A DNA stretch of 64,000 bases from Isoetes taiwanensis (lineage: Eukaryota > Streptophyta > Lycopodiopsida > Isoetales > Isoetaceae): NCBI GenBank assembly GCA_021234155.1, contig JAJEKV010000035.1, positions 6,507,891 to 6,571,890 of the forward strand, given 5' to 3'. A program made the position numbers and the translations under genes. Under the pieces are notes generated by a model. That model was not told the origin of the DNA, did no database searches, and was given only the letters and a program-made list of their open reading frames with translations. Of the stretch, positions 58,901 to 64,000 are shown in pieces. The stretch's first letter is position 1; each line of letters opens with the position of its first letter.

Positions 58901-59301
58901 ATGGCAGTAATCCTTGTGTCCTTTGAAACAGTGCAGCAGCAATGGGGTTTTTCATGGCATCACTCTTTGGCGATTTAACCGAGTCTATGATAAAGCGAGA
59001 CGCTGGGGTGAAAGACAGTGGAAAATTGATCCCTGGTCATGGTATTCTGTCCACAAAAACATTTGATATTGACTAGCATTTGTACAGAGTTTGATAACTT
59101 TTTGTTTTCTTTACCACAGGTGGGATGTTGGACCGTGTGGATAGCTACATTTTTACTGGGGCGCTTGTTCATTCATTTGTGAAGATAGGCTTACCCTTGT
59201 TTGGTGTTTTCATCATTGTACCAAATATGAAATTGATTAGTGGCAAATCATTTTTTCCTAAAATTCATTATGTTTTATTGGTGCCCGTTTCATTTGACTA
59301 A
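55999..59301 (+). CDS. CDS4: Plastid-type phosphatidate cytidylyltransferase, C-terminal exons
   Basis: Plus-strand exons at 55999-56123 ([18 protein letters not shown] ... [12 protein letters not shown]), 58251-58352 ([18 protein letters not shown] ... LQWPSSLI), 58932-59041 ([29 protein letters not shown]) and 59120-59301 ([20 protein letters not shown]). The last three join in phase and contain the CDP-diglyceride synthetase signature [24 protein letters not shown]. The enzyme makes CDP-diacylglycerol from CTP and phosphatidate; this form is the plastid CDS4/CDS5 type, a multipass membrane protein. A short exon for FGRTPL-like residues between the first two was not found. The usual Trp of KTWEG is Leu. 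The C-terminus runs about 30 residues past the expected ...LFGV end. N-terminal exons are not in view. Partial gene or recent pseudogene. Confidence 0.75.
56542..56998. mobile_element. Foldback element, 122-bp inverted repeats
   Basis: 56542-56663 and 56877-56998 are, as far as I can check, perfect inverted repeats of 122 bp, with an imperfect inner extension (gggca.cgagagc). The 213-bp centre is non-coding. Outer ends read TAATAACCAACACATAA; this motif is repeated again just right of the element. No target duplication is certain. It lies in the first visible intron of the cytidylyltransferase gene. Confidence 0.85.
57094..57108. other. Short hairpin ggcccc-ttc-ggggcc
   Basis: A 6-bp perfect stem in the intron, followed by cgtcaccccccc and ggtgtgac, words also found at the inner ends of the foldback arms. 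Confidence 0.5.
57855..58045. repeat. (GCACAT)n microsatellite
   Basis: About 190 bp of cacatg/gcacat words with interruptions. It creates long artefactual frames on both strands rich in Cys-Met or His-Ala. Confidence 0.93.
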
Positions 59302-60594
59302 TGAAGTTTGCCACCAGCACAATTACAGGTCGTGCACATCATGGAATACTGCACTTTATTAAGTTTCACTTTATTCTTGAGATCCATTCGCAGAGGAATA
59401 TAGCATAAAGAATAATCAAGTCACAATCACTATGAAGAAGCTACCTCATCCTTTTGACTCGATCTGGGCTCCAAGAGATGGAAACACATTACCTACTTAT
59501 GAGCACATATTGCCTACTTATTGGTGCTTCATATCTGACGAGAATTCAACCAGGAGCTCTTGTAATCAATTACAATTGTTACAGCAAGTAATTTATGCAC
59601 TCCTTATTGTTCAATCTTTATTTTTTTTTTAAGGTTCATTGCATTTCAGCATTTTCCTACAAATATGCCAGACACGAAACATGGTCTAGATCGAGACACG
59701 AATGGTCACACTCCAACAATCCATTTCAGCTGAAAATAGTTTAGGACGCCTATTGTACATAAATTTTGGAAGATGGTTTGCTCTTAAAGGTTCCAATGTA
59801 GTCCATTGAAGGTCCCATGTGGTCCATTGAAGGGTAATCAGTGGTCCATTAAAGGGCACTTTGTGGTCCACTGAAGGGTACGTGTGGTCTATTGGGGCTG
59901 AATTAACCTCCTGACTTAAAACCTTCCTAGCCAACTCCAAATTTATCGGAAACTCTGTTGTGTGGGATCAATTGAAACCTAAGGACTTAAGCTTCAATAT
60001 GGTATGCTAAAAAGAGGACTTAAAAAAAAATTGCCCATCATAATAAAATATGTTTCCTTAAGTGGGCGCTTCATGGGCACCCTCCCCTATATGGCTAACT
60101 GCGTTCCCCAGTTTTCCCTTCTTCCGCGTTCCCCTGTTTTTACCTGTCGCAAATGCTCTGATGCCGAGGAAGAATGATCAGATGCAATAGAAGCCGCAAC
60201 AGAAGTCGCAAGCAACAAAAAATCTTCTATCTTCAAAAATATCCCCTCATCTTCAAAAAAACCGGCCTGAAGCTTCAAGCATCTGGCCTTAAACTTCATA
60301 AAATCCCTGATTCATGAAATATCCAGCTTAAGCCCAAGATCTGGCCCCTGTTTACAGCTAACTGTGCTCCCTGCTTCAAATCCGGCAGATCCTTACGCAA
60401 CAGACGCCTTTAGCTTCAGTTATCCGGCCTTAAAAGCTTCAAAAAATCTCTGATTCGCCTTAAGATTCAAAAAAATCGAGCCTTAAGCGGTCTTAACCTT
60501 CCAAGATCCTCAAGAACACCTCCGCACCATAGCCCACCACCGGAATAGGACAAAGAAATTTTCTTAAAAGGGAAATGGATCCCAACTTCCATTT
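59302..60594. repeat. Intergenic, with gtggtccattgaaggg repeats
   Basis: Five variants of gtggtccattgaaggg spaced 21-23 bp lie at 59799-59900. From 60100 to 60480 cttcaaaaa and ggcct(t/g)aa words recur in a loose pattern. No gene recognised. Confidence 0.55.
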
Positions 60595-61213
60595 TGTTGG
60601 GGAATGGAAGGGGGGAGCCGGCCCCCCGACCGGCGGTTCCGGAACGAGGAAGTGGGGTGTCTACAGTCTTCTTGCTCTTAACATGAATTAAGGATGTTAG
60701 AGTTCTTAGCAATGGACACTGCCCCATGCACCTATGAAGAGATTTCTCGGAACAAATTCGCAGCTTCTGTCCCACAACTGCAACCCTCTTGGATGTATTT
60801 CCCTTAATCAGACCATCACAAATAGCTTCTGAGCTTTCAAGCCTTGGCCTCATCGAGAATTTGGAACGGACGATTTTTATCACGCCATCCGGTAGCACTG
60901 CTCTACGTAGTCGTACCGGTCGAACGGGGAACACATTTCCCTCCATCGCTGCGGTTCCTTGAAAGAAAGCTCGAGGAGGGCGGCATAGTGGTGCCATGAT
61001 TCCGTTGAGGTATATCGCGGTTTGAAATTTTGGGCTCATGATTCCCAACCGGTGAAGTCACGAAGGCTTATATGGCGACGCTTTATATATCGGAACATGG
61101 GATATTTTTGCCTTTTTCACGCTTACTTTGCCCCTGTATATGGCACTCTTGTTTGTGGGCAAAATGTTGCATTCTATAAACTCCTCTTTGACGTATTCTT
61201 CACATTTCTAACA
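60595..61213 (+). repeat. Putative copia LTR
   Basis: Begins TGTTGGGGAATGG and ends ...CTAACA directly before a Met-tRNA primer site. The 5' limit is inferred from the TG and typical start. The minus-strand frame of 193 codons across it (60467-61048) is probably spurious. Confidence 0.45.
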
Positions 61214-61710
61214 TGATATCAGAGCCAAGTTCTTCCACTATTACTTTTCGTCGTCTCACTGGAACGAAGACACTTTATGTTTTCTTTGGGTCTGACTTTC
61301 CTGTATGGAAGCTCAAGATGGAGTTAATATTAGAAAGCGGTAGACTTTTTGATTATGTCATTGGCAAAATCCGTGTTCCAGCGCAACCATTGACCAGTGT
61401 TGGAGTACTAGCTACTAGTGGAACCGAGTATGATGCTTGGGTGAAACTTTTGGTTGATTGGCACGAAAAAGATAAAGTGGCACGTTCTTGATACTTTATG
61501 TGCTCAAAGAATCCACATTGATAGATCTCAGGCATCTCAAATCTTCTGGTGAAGTTTGGTGTTATCTTAATAAGGTGAACGAATAGAAGGCTGTGTATGA
61601 AATATATAGTCTTCGTAATGATATTGCTAATCTTCATTTTTTTGGCTAATCCATTTTATTCTCACTTTGACGAATTCAAATCTTTGATACATGGATTGTC
61701 TGTTGCTGGC
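61213..61710 (+). pseudogene. Ty1/copia gag relic
   Basis: Plus strand reads MISEPSSSTITFRRL, FPVWKLKMELILESGRLFDY and EYDAWVKLLVDWHEKDKVAR, then after a frameshift LRHLKSSGEVWCYLNKVNE. This is the pattern of copia gag (W..KM...L, DxKAxxxI). It is truncated about 500 bp in; no protease, integrase or reverse transcriptase follows. Confidence 0.7.
61214..61226 (+). other. Primer-binding site (Met-tRNA)
   Basis: TGATATCAGAGCC, one base different from the plant consensus TGGTATCAGAGCC, immediately after the LTR end. Confidence 0.75.
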
Positions 61711-61929
61711 AGATCATGCCAGTAAAGCAACATGGGTCCTCGCACGCTACGGGTGGCATAAATGACGCCATTTTTAGCCCTAAACAATAGCGCTAATTAA
61801 GGGGGTTTAACTGAATTTTTAAATTTTTTTTAGCACTAAATCCCGCCCATGGGATCCTAAACCGTCGAACCTTTCCCCCTTTCCTACTTTCTTGGAGTTT
61901 CTTGGATCGGATTCAGAAACATAGCTGCT

Positions 61930-62255
61930 CCCCATCGAGATCCCTGTACATTGCTTGGTTAACTGGCCGGATCAAATTGCTGTGACTGTACTGCTCCCAC
62001 AGCAGTAATTATCGAAATCCGTTATCTGTACCATTCTAAACAATTGCCAGTCATTAGATTCAACAAAATCCCCAATGGAGATCCCATTTCCCTGCTTGGT
62101 TAACTGGCCAGAGTAAATTGCTGTGACTGTGCTGCTTCCACAGCAGTAATTATCGAATTCGGTTATTTGTACCATTCTAAACAATCGATTGTCAGACAAT
62201 CGAGATCCCATTACTCTGCTTTGTAAAGAGCTCGGATCAAATTGCTCATCTGAAC
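61930..62255. repeat. 141-bp tandem repeat, two units and a partial third
   Basis: gcttggttaactggcc at 61953 recurs at 62094, and gtaattatcgaa plus taccattctaaacaat recur with it. A partial third unit starts near 62201 (caatcgagatcccat). Confidence 0.85.
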
Positions 62256-63028
62256 AATTTCCCAGACTCAAGAAAAGTTGTTTTAGTGGTAAGCATCTAA
62301 TCTTTGTTGACAAATCTTTGGGAATGGTAAATAATGTGGAAATGGTTTCATTCTATTATATTTCATGCTTCTATATTGAAGACAAAGGTTAATGTAGCAG
62401 GTGTGGAGGATTGCATTCCAGGTGTGGAGAACTTTTTGGGCTTGGTATGTTGGAAAGTACTGACTTAGTAATGTTTGGTCGTGCAAGTTCGATGAAGTTG
62501 ATGCTAACTTGAGTTTAGCATTTGGTACTATGTTTGCGAGATAATCGGTTAGCAAATTATGCTAACGAGGTTATATTGGTACTACGTTTCGTTGCAGCAC
62601 TTACTTGCTAGTTAGTATGTCTTTGTACCCGAAGTTACTTAGTGATTTCGTGCTATGTTTGCAGGCAACATTTGCTAAGTAGCGAGGGTTACATTAAAAC
62701 GCCGAATTTTGTGCTACACTTGCAGGCTCAAATTGTTATTAGCGGCGATTGCTAAGAAGATGAAGTTGGTGCTAAGTTAGAAAGAGTTAGTTGCTATTTA
62801 GCATGACATGCTAAGCATTTGCTAATTTTGCGAATGATGGGCCCAAGGTAATTGGTGTTCATGACAATTAGTAATTATTTGGAAAAAGTAGCAGTTCATT
62901 GCTAAGCTCTTAGAGTTAGTACTATTAGGGATACTTAGTGCTATGATTTGGATTGGTTTAGTTTTTTTTTGAGACACAATGAAGAACTTCCGGTGATATA
63001 TAATTTTCAAAGCTGGTGCAGGGATAGA
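62256..63028. other. GCTAA/TTAGC-rich upstream region
   Basis: No coding sequence recognised. The words gctaa and ttagc occur many times between 62480 and 62950. A possible acceptor (ggtgcag) precedes the start at 63029. Confidence 0.4.
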
Positions 63029-64000
63029 ATGACAACAAAGAAAACTCAACCTAAAGTGACCATAGACGAAGAGGAAGCAAGGAGGATGTTTGACACATCT
63101 GTGTTGCCTTCTGAGGGCATGACCTCTTCAGATGTAAGAAAGGCAGATGTGGCTGAAGATGAGATAAGCAAAATATTTGGCTGTGTAAAACTGGTGGGTA
63201 CCAAGCAAATTTATAAGTCCAGTCGAATGAATCCAGTATTTGTGGATCAGTTTATGAACATCTACAGAAGATGATGTTTGTGTTGGAGAGATTGGGAAGT
63301 TTTTTGCACGGGCATTCACTTTGCATGTGAGAGGACAAAAGATTAACTGGCAGTCATTTGTGGTTAAAACGAAGAAAAGTGTTACAGCTAAGGTTGAGAA
63401 AGAAGGTGAGTATGAGCCCTCATTTCCTCATACAAACGTTGTTGGTTGTGTATTCTGTCATCAACTCCTTGATATAATTGCTAATGACCTTTGCAATTAC
63501 ATAGTGCTCAATAATTATTCTTTCTGCTTCATCATTTTATTTATTTTTAAACAGGCAGAAGACGACGAACATAGACTCCAACCAAGGCTAGAGAAGTTGA
63601 ATGAAATAGCTTCATCTCTAAATAAGATGTTTGGACTGCAACTCAACCTTCCATTTTTGGAACATCCAACATTCTCTACCATAGCATTTGCAAAATTACA
63701 AAGTTGTTCTTTCTGTACATATGCCTATGACCCACTTTGTGTCTCAGCCATTGTTGCACATTGCATGCACAGTTTTCATCTAATTTGCGCTTACATATGT
63801 TTCTCAAAGAGATCAACTTGTCCCTCTTGTGAGAGCCAGATGCCTCATAATTGGTTCAGGTCCATTGGACTTCCATGTAGATCTGCACTGGATTCTGCTC
63901 CCAATTATAGTGCAGTGCAGTCCATTGAATGCACTCAAGATCCATCATTAAGCACACCTGCTGACTTGGAGGAGCCTGATATAATTATGCAATCCATTGA
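63029..64000 (+). CDS. RING-H2 domain protein, partial
   Basis: Probable start ATG at 63029 (MTTKKTQPKVTIDEEEARRM). The frame runs to 63271. A second frame (EDDVCVGEIGKFFARAF, LHVRGQKINWQSFVV) then continues to a donor at 63405, so either a 70-nt intron (63198-63267) or a one-base frameshift joins them. The next exon starts at 63559 (EDDEHRLQPRLEKLNEIASS) and is open to the window end. It carries CSFC, 14 residues, H-C-M-H-SFH-LI-C, 10 residues, CPSC, a RING-H2-like zinc-binding pattern typical of ubiquitin ligases. The family is not recognised; an NSE1-like RING is one possibility. 3' end outside the window. Confidence 0.5.

Noticed and set aside
60467-61048. 193-codon minus-strand open frame
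   Set aside because: It overlaps the putative copia LTR and its border, has no recognised domain, and LTRs often contain antisense open frames. Kept out, though a real gene cannot be fully excluded.

Overview
This window looks like nuclear DNA of a land plant, probably a seed-free plant or other large repeat-rich genome; I cannot fix the species. The reasons are split genes with plant-type GT-AG introns, plant-type RMI2, APC7, SHPRH, B3 and plastid CDP-diacylglycerol synthase sequences, a chromodomain Ty3/gypsy element with a Met-tRNA primer site, LINE relics, Helitron ends, and two decayed transposase families with VGHTHDDID and WSDGCA...GHGKG motifs. No rRNA gene, CRISPR array, organelle insertion or complete tRNA gene was seen.

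Layout. 0.2-2.8 kb is a decayed transposase-like gene (minus). 2919-5918 is a 3.0-kb non-autonomous Helitron inserted in an AT-rich minisatellite. 6-9.6 kb holds tandem repeats and one weak candidate gene start. 9.85-10.86 kb is a dense cluster of palindromes and four related 90-110 nt foldbacks whose arms covary. 12.4-12.7 kb is a ten-copy GGAATATTCC array. 13.2-16.1 kb is a second transposase relic, followed by two LINE tails in opposite orientation. 18,287-23,265 is a full-length but broken chromovirus-type gypsy element (minus) with LTRs, PBS, polypurine tract and a 5-bp target duplication, inserted beside a TATA box. 26.0-26.5 kb has tandem repeats containing a tRNA-like SINE head. 27.4-28.5 kb holds LINE and gypsy relics (plus).

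30.5 kb has CG-rich palindromes and a long hairpin. 31-36 kb is a set of LINE 3' ends, one interrupted by a later 1.3-kb poly(A) retro-insertion with a 13-bp target duplication. An APC7 exon fragment lies at 36.6 kb and a second Helitron 3' end at 41,640.

The one clearly intact gene is RMI2 on the minus strand (47,643-49,419): four coding exons, 130 residues, with a GC-AG first intron. A B3-domain pseudogene lies beside it. 49.6 kb has a MITE, 50.2-52.6 kb an EN-RT LINE relic, and 53.3-54.1 kb another LINE end. At 55.6-59.3 kb an SHPRH-like helicase exon is followed by C-terminal exons of a plastid-type phosphatidate cytidylyltransferase, with a 457-bp foldback element in its intron. 60.6-61.7 kb is a copia LTR/gag relic. 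The right edge holds a partial gene for a RING-H2 protein.

Apart from RMI2, and perhaps the cytidylyltransferase and RING-H2 genes, almost everything recognisable is mobile DNA or captured gene fragments. Exon boundaries, domain calls and repeat coordinates were read by eye; no homology search was run.
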